Positions 10,434-20,648 of a stretch of DNA of 64,000 bases are shown here, piece by piece. Origin of the DNA: Oreohelix idahoensis (lineage: Eukaryota; Mollusca; Gastropoda; Stylommatophora; Oreohelicidae); the NCBI GenBank assembly GCA_024509875.1, contig JAMPIV010000305.1, positions 845,001 through 909,000 on the forward strand, written 5' to 3'. The notes under the pieces are model-generated. The model did not search any database and was not told the origin of the DNA. It saw only the letters and a program-made list of their open reading frames with translations. The stretch's first letter is position 1, and each line of letters begins with the position of its first letter. The translations under genes and the position numbers were made by a program.

Positions 10434-12366
10434 CTAGTCTTTGTGAATATCCTGATTTTCGTCAAATGTGTGCCTACTCAAGAAATCTGCCCCCACATTT
10501 TGCGAACCAGGAATGTATTCAATAGTAAACGAATAAGGTTGGATGAGCAACGACCACCTTAATAATCAAGCATTTACATGTTTGGCCTGTGCCAAAAATA
10601 CTAGCGGCTGGTGGTCGGTTTGGACCACGAATGTTTTACCATAGAGATAGATCTGGAACTTCTTTATAGCCCAGACTAAAGCTAGACATTCTTTTTCACT
10701 TGTTGAATAGTTTTGTTCCGCTTTGTTTAGTTTGCGGCTGGCATAAGCAACTGGGTTCAATTCCCCATTTGGTGAAGTGGACCTTTGTAACAATGTGGCC
10801 CCTAATCCCACATTACTTGCGTCTGTTCTTACCACAAATTCCTGACTCAAATCAGGTAATTTCAATATAGGCTTACTAGTGAGTTTTTCCTTTAACTCAT
10901 TATATGCCAACTCGCACTGTGCCGACCAATTAATTTTATCAGGTTGTCCCTTTCGCGTTAAATCCGTCAGAGGAGCACATATAGAGTTAAAACTTTTTAT
11001 GTACTTTTGGTAAAACCCACACAATGACACAAAGGATCGCACATCCTTCTTATTCTGGAGTCTCGGTGCTCTCTGCAATTTCTTCAGGTAATTGGGGTCA
11101 GGGGTCATGCTACCCTGATGTACCGTATGTCCCAAGAATTCCAACTCTTTGCATCCAATACAACATTTTGTTGGTCTGGCGGTCACGTTTGCCTCTCTGA
11201 GTCTATCGAATAGCATATCCAAAGAGTTAACATGTTCTTCAAATGTTTCAGTAGCAATGAGGATATCATCCATGAAATTCGTAATGCATGGATTTTTCAG
11301 GGGATCCAACAATTTTCGCATCATCCTAGAAAACACACTTGGGGTTTTTTCAACCCAAACGGCAACATGTTGAACTCATAATGACCTTCCGAGGTGCTAA
11401 AGACTAAATAAGGTCGAATCTCAGGCTTTACTGGAATCTGATAATAGTCTTTGCTAAGATCCACCTTAGAAAAATATTTTGCCTTGTTCAGCCTGGCAAA
11501 TAGTTGATTTGTATCAGGTAAAGGATCTACCTGACTTTCTGTGACAGCATTCAGTTTCCTGTAATCTATACACAGTCTATGTTCCCCAGATGGTTTCCTC
11601 AACAAAATCACACTAGAGCTATAAGGAGATTCACTGTGAGAAATAATCCCTTCTTTTAACAGGTAATCTATCTCCTCTTTCAAAGCTTTTTCTTTTGCGA
11701 ATGGGATAGAATAGGCTCTCATACAGATGGGTGTTGAGTCTAATAGTTTCATATCATATTCCAACAAGTTGGTGTGCCCCGGTTTGTCCGTTAACACGTC
11801 CGTATGATTTTCCAGAACCTTTTGAATCTGCTCCCTCTGAATTTTCGTCAAGTGTTTACTGTCTTTGACCTGTGCAGGTGTTTCACAGGGTTTTCGGGGG
11901 TATTCGTGAGAGGCGAGTGGTTCGTTTTTCATCTCCGTTGCGATAGCCAAGGTCATTAAATGTGTCCCTTCCTGGTTTTGTCTATCCAGATACTTCTTTA
12001 GGAGGTTCACATGATAGATTTTCTCTTTCTCTTTCTTATCTATCTTATAATTAGTTCTAGACACCTTTTCTAGAACCGTGTATGGACCTTGCCATCCAAT
12101 TTCCAATTTGTTACTGCTGCCGGGTAGTAGAAGAAGCACCTTCTCTCCCACAGCTAGTTCCCTATCCTTTGCTTTCTTATTATAGTATGCAGCATGTTTC
12201 TTCCTGGCTTGTCTTAGATTATCATTAGCGAGTTTCCAGCCAGCTTTGAGACGAGTGGTCAGCTCGTTCACATACTGATATGATGAGGTAACAGTCTCTT
12301 CTGCGTTCTCATCTGTCCACGTCCTCAATAAGGCTTCCAATGGACCTTTGATGGGTCATCCAAATA
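10434..12366 (-). pseudogene. Element A: GPY/F domain, reverse transcriptase and RNase H (broken)
   Basis: Minus-strand coding sequence for the C-terminal half of Pol. In order it has the integrase-tail motif GWQGPYTVLEK, an RT with KALKEEIDYLLKEGIISHSES, CIDYRKLNAV and FMDDIL, and an RNase H with RTDASNVGLGATLL and TSEKECLALVWAIKKF. Two breaks are visible: a one-base deletion near 11345, just after LPFGLK, and an in-frame TGA near 10566 where relatives have an arginine. The RT catalytic FMDD is preserved. The frame upstream (12309-13382) overlaps it by 32 bp in a different phase. Expected product: RNA-dependent DNA polymerase and RNase H of a Ty3/Gypsy particle. Confidence 0.85.
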
Positions 12367-13382
12367 ACCCTGTTGTCTGTTATTTGGCCTGCTATTTGGC
12401 GGACCTGATTTTCATGGCACCGGTAATTATCATGTAATTGGGAGTATGGTGGTGGTGACTTTATCTTCCTTTTGTCATTATGCAAGAACCGTCCACTACC
12501 AATTCTTTTCTTCGGGTTTTCTCCCCGCAGTTTCAGTTTCAATGTGAGAGAACTTCGCTCTCTTTCATGTTCATCCAGTTCCCGGTTTTCCGACCAAGGG
12601 AGTATCGGGTGGGACTGGGTTGAAATCACTTTTTGCGCAATCCGCATAGTGGCCATTTTACTTGGTTTATGTGAAGACTGTGTGTGAAAAGGAGTCCTAC
12701 TATCCACCGTGTCTACCTTATATTTTCCTTTCTTTGAATTTTCAGGCCTGTTTTCACCGTAGTGTTTTTGTAGGTCCTGATAATTTTCCCAACGTGTGGG
12801 CTTTCCCTTGTTGCATTGGTCACAGGCCTCCACAAAATCTGCAACATCTGCAGCTACGCCTGTCCAATAAAGTTTTTGAGATACTTTTTGACAGGTGGTA
12901 CCAATTTTCTCATGTCCACCGTCTGATCCCACATGTGATCTTTTTATCACTTTCTCAATATATGAAGTGGGAAGGACAAGCTGTCCGTGACCATTGGATC
13001 CAGTTCCAGCCTTCCTATAGATCAGTTTATTCTTCATATAGTAGTCTCCTTTGTTTGGAGGTGTATGGCATCTAGGCAATTTCTTAAAACACAACTTGAG
13101 TGACCTATCCTCGGCCTGTGCCTTCCTCATCTCCTCTGGATGAGTATTTATTGGATTATCGTCCTCCTTCTTTGACTGTGACCTGGTCTGTACTGTTGCC
13201 ATGATCACAGGTCTCTTGTGACTTCCCAAGAAGACGGACTTACATCCCAATATCAGATGGTAGATTGGTTCGTTTATCACTGCTGCTCTAATCACTCCTT
13301 CCACATAGCGAGTTTTTACACTTATTCTGGCAATGGGAAGTGTCATGGTTGCTACGTCCTTGGTTGCCCCTTGGATCTCCAC
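12309..13382 (-). CDS. Element A: protease remnant, integrase zinc domain and integrase-replacing segment
   Basis: A 357-residue frame. Residues 1-50 match the end of the protease region (KDVATMTLPIARISVKTRYVEG). A linker follows, then an HHCC zinc domain (HVGSDGGHEKIG through FVEACDQC). Here element C has its DDE core; this frame instead runs into a basic, unrelated stretch with KMATMRIAQK and NPKKRIGSGRF. Element D has a homologous stretch at the same place. Integrase homology resumes near 12366 (TTATTTGGATGACCC), out of phase with this frame. No aspartate-rich integrase motif is visible. I do not recognise the replacing segment. It may be a domain of its own; the frame is partial at the N-terminal side because the protease part is decayed. 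Confidence 0.7.
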   Translation of the reverse strand: MEIQGATKDVATMTLPIARISVKTRYVEGVIRAAVINEPIYHLILGCKSVFLGSHKRPVIMATVQTRSQSKKEDDNPINTHPEEMRKAQAEDRSLKLCFKKLPRCHTPPNKGDYYMKNKLIYRKAGTGSNGHGQLVLPTSYIEKVIKRSHVGSDGGHEKIGTTCQKVSQKLYWTGVAADVADFVEACDQCNKGKPTRWENYQDLQKHYGENRPENSKKGKYKVDTVDSRTPFHTQSSHKPSKMATMRIAQKVISTQSHPILPWSENRELDEHERERSSLTLKLKLRGENPKKRIGSGRFLHNDKRKIKSPPPYSQLHDNYRCHENQVRQIAGQITDNRVIWMTHQRSIGSLIEDVDR

Positions 13383-13523
13383 TGTTTCCGTGGTGTATTG
13401 ATCACAAAATCCAATCCTGTATCATAATGGTAGCCCCATTGCATACAACATCTTCACAAACTGAGGGGTGATAAGGTTCCTGCTGTCAAGTAGGTTTGCC
13501 CTTTAATCCCTTGTTCCCCGTTT

Positions 13524-14185
13524 TCATTGCAGCGAAGTGAGGAGGTTTCTTTTTACAGTCTTTGGTGTCATGATTGCCCCTCTTACACCATTTACACCAT
13601 TTCCTTTCTTGGTTAAAGGTTTTCTTTCATTGAATTGCTGGTTCCTATCACGTTGGTCATACCTTGGCCTATCATAGTTGGGTTTACCTTTGTGGTATTT
13701 GTCCTTATTTTCAAATTTATTTTGGGTTTGGTTTTGGGGGCCTTTATTATGGTCTAATTGCTTCTTCTTCATGCCTGCTATCTCAGACTGGGCTGCCTGA
13801 TATCGTTTAGCCACATTAAGAATCTCCCCCAGTCTCTCAGCACCCTGTTCCGTGAGAAATTTTCTCAGGTCTGGAGCCATGGACTCTCTCAACTGCTCCA
13901 TCATAATCATTTCCTTTAAATCTTGGGGTTTCCCCAGAGCAGTCCATTTCTCCAAGTAGGTATCTAGGCGTACAGAGAACTGGTGGTAAGTCTCCCCAGT
14001 GAGTAGTCTAGCATTTCTAAATTTTTTAAAATAAAATTCACTATTCATCTTATTCCTAATCAGGAGAGCCTGTTTTAGAATGGCATAGTCTTCCTGATTT
14101 TCCTTACTCAACTTTGAATATACCTCATACGAGGTTCCCCTAAGCCCCTGGAGTACTTTCAGACTCCACATTTCTTTTTCCAACC
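13524..14185 (-). pseudogene. Element A: C-terminal part of Gag (SCAN-like capsid)
   Basis: Minus-strand Gag fragment that begins where element B interrupts it (target Gly-Leu-Glu codons). It carries FRNARLLTGETYHQFS, LEKWTALGKPQDLKEM, EQLRESMAPDLRKFL and EQGAERLGEILNVAKRY, a helical pattern like the SCAN fold, which is held to derive from Gmr1-type Gag. A basic, Asn/Gln-rich tail follows. The zinc knuckle is not intact in this frame. The N-terminal part of the same Gag lies at 23128-23639, beyond element B. The longer open frame reaching 14357 is Gag joined to B's LTR and is not a real N terminus. Confidence 0.8.
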
Positions 14186-16660
14186 TGTCGTAGATTTTTG
14201 AAAGGAGAATTAAGACTTGGGTCGGTCCCTTCTGAATAGATTTGAACGAGTGATAGCCACAGTGAGAGATGATGGTAGAAAAAGATTTCCAACGAGTGAG
14301 ATGGTAGAATGTGATAGAGGCTGTCTCTGAGATCGAGAAATCTTCTCTCTCTCTCACCTATCTTCTACGACAGATTTAGAGTAGTCAGAAAGTCTAACAC
14401 CTATACATATATTAATATATATTACCACTCACGTGCACACCCACAATTGACGACAGTGAGACACACAGACGGGGGAAAACTATAACAATGATTATATAGA
14501 TATTTTGGAACGAAACTGACCGACACGCTGGAATAATTATTGAGTAGTTTAATTATCATAACAAACTTCTCTCACAACATATAAAAGTACATCAAAGCAT
14601 ATACAAATAGTCATAAAAATCAAGGAATTGCTACAAGAAATGATAGACCCACAGTTATGATCTTCCCTCGATGTTTAGCCCACAGTCCCGTTAGGAGAAA
14701 GATAATAGCCCAAAGAGTCACAGATACATATGATTTGGTCTAATATTTTCCCCGTGATTTTTCAAGGTATGGACAAGATATCTCTGCTCTATTCTAGGGG
14801 AATTATGGTTAGCAATACTTGCATAAAGAAAGTTAAGACAGCAAAATGGGTGCCAAATTACAACAATAAAGAAACACTCAGACCTGCATTCACTCTATTT
14901 ACTCAGCCGTGGCCACGTGCACTCTTGCATACTTACAGCTTTGTTAACAGCATCTGAAAACATAATTTTTGGGACATTCACATACAGAATCGTCAATGGC
15001 AGTCTTTGACCAAGAAATCCCCAGTTCCAAAAAGACGGGTTGAATTCTCTGCTTCCGGGAACGATTCCTTGGGTGTTCTTATTTTTCGGATGTCTGTTTA
15101 GGTCACATTTAAATTGTCCAGGCACGAACATTAACAACGAGCACAGTGTCAATAGCTTAGGTTTCTAGAAATGAGGAATGTCAGATCGGTGTCTACTTTC
15201 AGAAAAGGACTATCTTTGGTCACCACACCACTAGTCAAAACTCCGTCGGAATGTTACTGACGTTAATATGTTACTTGCCACATAGGCTAAAAATGTACTT
15301 GAGTTGTTTCTCAGGAAGAATTAAATATGGCGCGATAGGCCTGTTACTTCATTTAACCTATAGGGTACTTGCAAAGATTATGCACCAAGGCTTTCAAGGA
15401 AAATGTTTTAGTTCTTCACAGATATCACTCATCAGTACTTAACGCTGGCAAAGTTAGGGTTAACCCCAGTATTCACTGAATAAAGGAAAAAACACATATA
15501 AAATAATTATACATACTAGGTACTCGTTATAACTTACATTTTTAAACTGCAACCGCACAGTTTGACTTATCATTTAAAACTTCCCGTAAAATAAGTTATA
15601 TACATAAAATCAATCATCATGAATTAGGAATACTTACGTATCCCGTCAATACTCACTGATGTAGCATTTCAGTTATAAGTTAATTTAGAAAAATTTTCGA
15701 CTGAGTATTTAGCAGTTAAATTAAATTCATTAATAGCCGACCGAGTTTAAGCTAGAAATTATAATTTATTCTGTTTTTCCACTGTAACTCGTCGACTAGA
15801 GAATATAACAGACTTATAAATTAATCACTCTGCACAAAAGAAACTAGTAGGATAAAATAGGCGATTTAACACTTAATCACTCGCAAAATCTAGACATACT
15901 AAATATAATATTTACCTCAACACAGAACTACGGTATCACAACGAAACTAAGAGATTTCACTTATAAATTTAAGTATCTAGAACGAAGTGACCACGTCTAC
16001 TGCAAAATGGAGAATGAGTGAAATCAAGTTTAAAACTCTGATTATATCTATGAAACAAACAAAGGCTCCCACTATTCCCAAAAACCCGATCTCTCCTCTC
16101 TCCTAACACTTACGTTAACTTAGACGCATGCCGTAACTGCCACCGTGCGTCTTCACACCTACTTTAACAAACTGGCCGTGGAGCGTGAGTGCCATATGAG
16201 AAATGCTAGACACTCTGTCTGCTCTACGCGAGCATGTCTGGCGCGATTCACACCTCACCGAGCAACTCAGCCAAGGAACTCGCGTGACAGGTGCAAATGC
16301 TAGACGATAAGTCTCAATTACGCGCCGTGCAGATGGAAAATGTAGACAGTTGTCTGCTTTCCCCTGTCTTACTGGACGAATATACACAGTTTCGTCCACT
16401 GGCATCTACGTAATAGACTGCATTCTAACGCTCTCTCGTCTCGTGCAGAGATTGACACGTTAGGTGATCTACTGCGTTTCTAAATGAGAAAACGAAACCG
16501 GGCGAAAGTTTGAATGGGAAAATAGTAATGTTAATAGTCGCAAACGTACGAATGCGAAAAACACAGGAAAAGGATAAAGAGTGATAATAAAATAGAGGAC
16601 ACAGTTAGAAAAAAAGAAGAGAATATAGAAAATTTATAGATCATAAAACTCTCTGCGACA
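14186..16660 (-). repeat. 3' LTR of element B
   Basis: A 2475-bp LTR matching 20649-23127 with a low number of substitutions and small indels. It contains no protein I can support. A 96-codon sense frame (16115-16405) occurs in both LTRs, but the copies are not independent. A solo copy of a related LTR lies at 32599-35207. Confidence 0.9.
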
Positions 16661-16702
16661 GAACGTCCCCCCTTTAAGATATGGAAGCACTCCATGTCTA
16701 CG

Positions 16703-17866
16703 TTATGGAAATATATTTCCTATATCCGTAGCTTCAGGGTGTCTGTCTTCTTCCCTCTCATCTCCGCCCTCCATCTCTGTCCAATTCCTATTCAAGTCTA
16801 CTCCAAAAGTTTCCTTTCTCTGGAATTTCTCCCAAGCGCGCTTGAAAGAGCGGCGCCACTTTTGACATTTCTGAAAGATTTCGTGTGTGTGCAGTGGAAT
16901 TTCCCTGCCACTATCGTCATCTTCGTCAATTTTGGCGATCGTCAGGAGATGTTCGGAGGTCGGCACCGGTCTTTCCAAGTATCTCTTTAACAGATTTAAA
17001 TGGAAAACCTTTTCCTTTCCTTGAATAGAGATCTTGTAGTTAGCCTTAGAAATCTTTTTCAGGACGGTAAACGGCCCTTGCCATCCGATCCTCAGTTGGT
17101 TGTTTCCGGTAGGGAGTAACACCAAAACTTTCTCTCCTGTTTCCAGTTCTCTCTCTTTCGCGACTTTCCTGTATCGGTTAACGTGCTTTGTGCGTGCTCG
17201 CTTAAAGTTAGTCGTTGCTAGGTCCCATCCTAGTTTCAACCTTTCCTTTAAATCCGATACGTATTTACTGGCTGAGACAACTGTCTCATCTGCCTTCTGG
17301 TCTTTCAGCGACCAAAGTAAGGCTTCAAGCGGCCCCTTGATAGGTCTGCCGAATAAAAGCGTAGCTGGCGGAAATCCTGTGGAAGTATGAGGAGATTCTC
17401 TGTAGCCAAATAAAGCTGCAGGAATACAAAGTTCCCAATCTTCAGGTTTCACTGGTGCCAGTTTACTTAACATCATGTTGAGGTTTCCATTAACACGTTC
17501 CACGAGCACATTTCCGGCCGGAGTATAAGTCTTTGTGTAGATGTGTTGGGTCCTCAAGATCTTCACGATCTCATCCATCAACAGGTTTCGGTATGGGCAT
17601 CCGTTATCCGTCAACACTTGCTGAGGGAATCGAAACCGAGTGAAAATCTGCACGAGGGCTTCTGCGATATGCTTGGCATCTGCGCATGTTAGCGGTATAG
17701 CTTCTGCCCATAAAGTGCATGTGTCGACTAAGGTCAGGATAAACCTGTTCCTTCTTTTAGTCCTTTCTAAGGGTCCTAAAATGTCGATCACAACTCGTTC
17801 GAATGGTGTTCCCACTATTGGCATTTCACCCAAAGAGACTGGGGGTGCCCGTTGCTTGGGGGGCAC
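16703..17866 (-). CDS. Element B: integrase with intact DD35E core and GPF domain
   Basis: A 387-residue frame. After the zinc-binding part (frameshifted upstream), the core has VVIDILGPL (first Asp), LTDNGCPY (second Asp) and GNVLVERVNG (Glu 36 positions after the second Asp, so DD35E). The usual HPQGNGQVER has become TPAGNVLVER. The C-terminal part has GWQGPFTVLKK and HLNLLKRYLERP. In element C this point leads into RT; here about 75 acidic and basic residues of no recognised type follow, ending in GNIFP and a stop, 43 bp before the LTR. Function: joining of element cDNA to target DNA. The core looks usable, though the zinc domain is out of frame. Confidence 0.85.
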   Translation of the reverse strand: MPPKQRAPPVSLGEMPIVGTPFERVVIDILGPLERTKRRNRFILTLVDTCTLWAEAIPLTCADAKHIAEALVQIFTRFRFPQQVLTDNGCPYRNLLMDEIVKILRTQHIYTKTYTPAGNVLVERVNGNLNMMLSKLAPVKPEDWELCIPAALFGYRESPHTSTGFPPATLLFGRPIKGPLEALLWSLKDQKADETVVSASKYVSDLKERLKLGWDLATTNFKRARTKHVNRYRKVAKERELETGEKVLVLLPTGNNQLRIGWQGPFTVLKKISKANYKISIQGKEKVFHLNLLKRYLERPVPTSEHLLTIAKIDEDDDSGREIPLHTHEIFQKCQKWRRSFKRAWEKFQRKETFGVDLNRNWTEMEGGDEREEDRHPEATDIGNIFP

Positions 17867-17940
17867 ACGTTGGCACTGGGCACAGGATTTGACATACCTG
17901 ATAATCTCAGTATTTACTCCTGGCCACCAATAATGAGTAG

Positions 17941-18624
17941 TTATCCGTTGTTTGTGGCGTTCTGTCCCATATGTCCGCTGAAGGGAAGAGAGTGCCCCAT
18001 TTCTAGGATTTGGCTTCTGTACTGTTTCGGTACTAGGAGCTGGTTGTAACCTTGGTCAGGCTTGCCCGTTCTGCGATAAAAAACGCCATCCTTAGAAAAA
18101 ATGTCCCCGTGTTGTCTGGGTTCCTTAGCCATGGGCAGTTTCCTAAAGCAGGGTGCCAAAGTAGGGTCCTTTTGTTGCGCTTCTTTAAGTTCCGTAGGTA
18201 ACAAATTAGGCGCAGGCTCCCGTTCCTTCTTGGTTTGCCCTCTTGTAGTTACTGCTGCCACAATCGGCTCTTCCGGTTTCCTAATAAACACGTATCTCCC
18301 GCCAAGTATGACTGGGTAGATGGGGTCATCCATAACAGCCGCTTTGATCACGCCTCTGACAAAATCAGAGTCGATCTCCACCAGTGCGATGGGAAGCGCT
18401 GTAGGTGCATCACTCTTAGAGACTCCACAAAGTTCGACGGTCTCTCCTGTCTCTTGACCGGGTTTAACCAGGTTTCTGGCAACAATGCAATAAAAAGAAA
18501 GCCCCGTGTCAAATAAAAAAAAAGTTTGAGAACCGTTCAATGTAACAGTACCTCGCGGTGAGGGTGTATCACAAACAGGTTGGGAATCACTGTCAATAAT
18601 TCCGCCTTGCGAGACTGTCAGCAA
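17941..18624 (-). CDS. Element B: protease and start of integrase zinc domain
   Basis: A 227-residue frame in the same phase as Gag and separated from it by one TAA (18739-18741). It contains the aspartic protease motif FLFDTGLSF, then DPIYPVILGGRYVF, a linker with LKEAQQKDPTLAPCF, and the first His pair of the integrase zinc domain (GHSLPFSGHMG). A frameshift near 17960 cuts it from the rest of the zinc domain (YVKSCAQCQRV is readable in the next phase). Whether Gag and protease were joined by readthrough in the living element or the stop is a later mutation cannot be told from one copy. Confidence 0.75.
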   Translation of the reverse strand: MLTVSQGGIIDSDSQPVCDTPSPRGTVTLNGSQTFFLFDTGLSFYCIVARNLVKPGQETGETVELCGVSKSDAPTALPIALVEIDSDFVRGVIKAAVMDDPIYPVILGGRYVFIRKPEEPIVAAVTTRGQTKKEREPAPNLLPTELKEAQQKDPTLAPCFRKLPMAKEPRQHGDIFSKDGVFYRRTGKPDQGYNQLLVPKQYRSQILEMGHSLPFSGHMGQNATNNG

Positions 18625-18738
18625 GCATCCGATTCGTTTAGGTTCGGTGTGCTCACTCTGATCATTAGTCCCGTGCTCAGGAGTTCTTCCTTTGCCACCT
18701 TGTCCTTTCTGGCTGCGCTGCCATGAAGGGCGGTCGGG

Positions 18739-19860
18739 TTAATCAGACTGTTTACTGTGGTTGGGGTACTTGTTTTTGTATAACTTTGATTTTTCAGGAG
18801 GGGGGTTTTGAGGTCCAATTTCTCTGTGGTTATTCTGGTTAGAAGCATGAGAAGATTGGTCTAGATTATTCTTTCGAAAATGCTCTTCTGTCGGTTTCCG
18901 TTTTGTGGCCGGTAGTTCAGCCAGCGCATTGTGATATCGCTCAGACTTTTCCAAAATGTCTTCAAGCTTTTCTGCACCTTGCTCAGCTAGAAATCTCCGG
19001 GTATCTGCAGACAAAGTTTTCTTTATTTGTTCGGTTAAAATAAATTCTTCAAGACCTTCATAGGTAGAGGGGAGCTGTGAAAGCTCAAGGCACTTTGTCA
19101 GATATCCCTTTAGACGATATGAGAACTGCTGAAAAGTTTCAGAGCTCTCCTTCCTGCTGTTGCGAAACAGTTGCAAAAATTTGCGAACATTCATTTCAAA
19201 GCGCTCCAGTAACGCTTTCTTCAACACGTCATAGTTGTCTTGTTGGCTGCTCTCCAGTTTGGCGTAAACATCATACGCACTGCTTTTCAACGCCTGGGAA
19301 AGCTTCATATTCCAACGCGACCTCTCTAAACCGTACAGAGTTGCAATTTTCTCGAATTTTTCTAGATACGTGTCAATCTTCTCATTAGGACAAGGGAAAG
19401 ATTCTAGAGCGAAAGACATAGCAGTGAGATGAGGAGAATGAGTGTTAGAACGATCAGTTACAGAGGAATGAGAAGAAGACTCTCCATTGCTGGAGATAGA
19501 TGCAGCACCACGACTTTGGAATTCTAGAGCTTTAAGAGCCAACTCATGTTGTCTCTCCTTCTCTCTTTCCTCATGCTGTCTCTCCTTCTCTCTTTCCTCA
19601 TGCTGTCTCTCATCCCACTCCTTCTCATGCTGTCTCTCCTCCCTCTCCTTCTCATGCTGTCTCTCCTTCTCTCTTTCTCTCTCCCTGCGGATTTCCATTT
19701 CCTCGTCCATCTTCTTCTGCTCTTTAGCTTCAGCTGCTTTCCTCTCCGCATCATATCTGTCAAGTTCGTCCCTGACAAAAGCTTTCGCTTCCTCTCCGTC
19801 CAAACCTTCTTCGCTTGCCTCGTCCCTGAGGATCTGTCTAAGCTTCGCCCTCTCTGCCAT
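18739..19860 (-). CDS. Element B: Gag with coiled coil and SCAN-like capsid
   Basis: A 373-residue Gag. The N-terminal 20-110 residues are a highly charged coiled coil built of repeated EREKERQHE-type units. Then comes a capsid with YGLERSRWNMKLSQ, ETFQQFSYRLKGYLTK, EQIKKTLSADTRRFL and EQGAEKLEDILEKSERY, the SCAN-like pattern also found in A, C and D. No clear CCHC knuckle is seen before the stop. Role: forms the particle that packages element RNA. The start codon follows the primer-binding region and agrees with the MAxLAKFR-type starts of A, C and D only loosely (MAERAKLRQIL). Confidence 0.85.
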   Translation of the reverse strand: MAERAKLRQILRDEASEEGLDGEEAKAFVRDELDRYDAERKAAEAKEQKKMDEEMEIRREREREKERQHEKEREERQHEKEWDERQHEEREKERQHEEREKERQHELALKALEFQSRGAASISSNGESSSHSSVTDRSNTHSPHLTAMSFALESFPCPNEKIDTYLEKFEKIATLYGLERSRWNMKLSQALKSSAYDVYAKLESSQQDNYDVLKKALLERFEMNVRKFLQLFRNSRKESSETFQQFSYRLKGYLTKCLELSQLPSTYEGLEEFILTEQIKKTLSADTRRFLAEQGAEKLEDILEKSERYHNALAELPATKRKPTEEHFRKNNLDQSSHASNQNNHREIGPQNPPPEKSKLYKNKYPNHSKQSD

Positions 19861-20648
19861 TGTAAGTAGGTGACTGAGACGTAGTCGAGAAAGAAGTCAG
19901 AAAAAGGATACACTGGTTCCTACCGCTTACGAGAAAATACCAAACAAAAAGATTATATACTTTAACCTGGGATACCTCCTCCTATAATATATATCTAATT
20001 ATCGCTGTTATTAATCGGCAATTAAGCACCTAATGCAGACGACTACGCTAAATAAATGGTAGGTAAGATTTACTCACTAAAAAAATAAGTTGCTACAGTG
20101 GAAACAAAATAATTATTGCAAAAAATTTTTGGAGAAAATAAATTCCCTTAATTTTTAATACACTATCAAGTTCACCCCTGAAGACAGTTAAGGTAAGGGA
20201 GGCAATTACATGACGTATAGTCTGATCGCGCTCCTTGGCTTAGCTCAAACACCTACTTCTTCAGAACCCTGTGAGTGTTAGACAATCACAAACTTTACCA
20301 GCGTTTAGTATTACAAAATCAGTAATTAACATATATTCCGACAAAATCAACCTGTAACTCAAATGTATAATGCTCAATAATGCTGTGGAAAAACAATTAT
20401 TAGTTGTGTGGTCAGCACGCCCATAAACAGATCGTTGGTCTAGGGGATAAATTATTTTTAAAAGATACCAAACTCACAAGACATCACACTCTTACTCTAT
20501 TAGTGAATAAAGAATCTACAGCCGAGCTGATATTTATCGTACTCGTCTTCCTATTCTAAGTTCAAAAAAAAAATCCTACGGACGAGACCACATTTGTCGT
20601 CCTTGCTCAGGATTTTCAGTTCAATTTCCGGAAACGAGCCTACACATT

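Noticed and set aside
16115..16405. 96-codon sense frame repeated in both LTRs of B (also 22581-22871)
   Set aside because: The two copies are LTR duplicates and so not independent; no motif, and the related LTR at 32599 does not keep the frame.
19487..19873. Leu/Ser-rich frames opposite B's Gag
   Set aside because: They are the antisense of the coiled-coil repeats.
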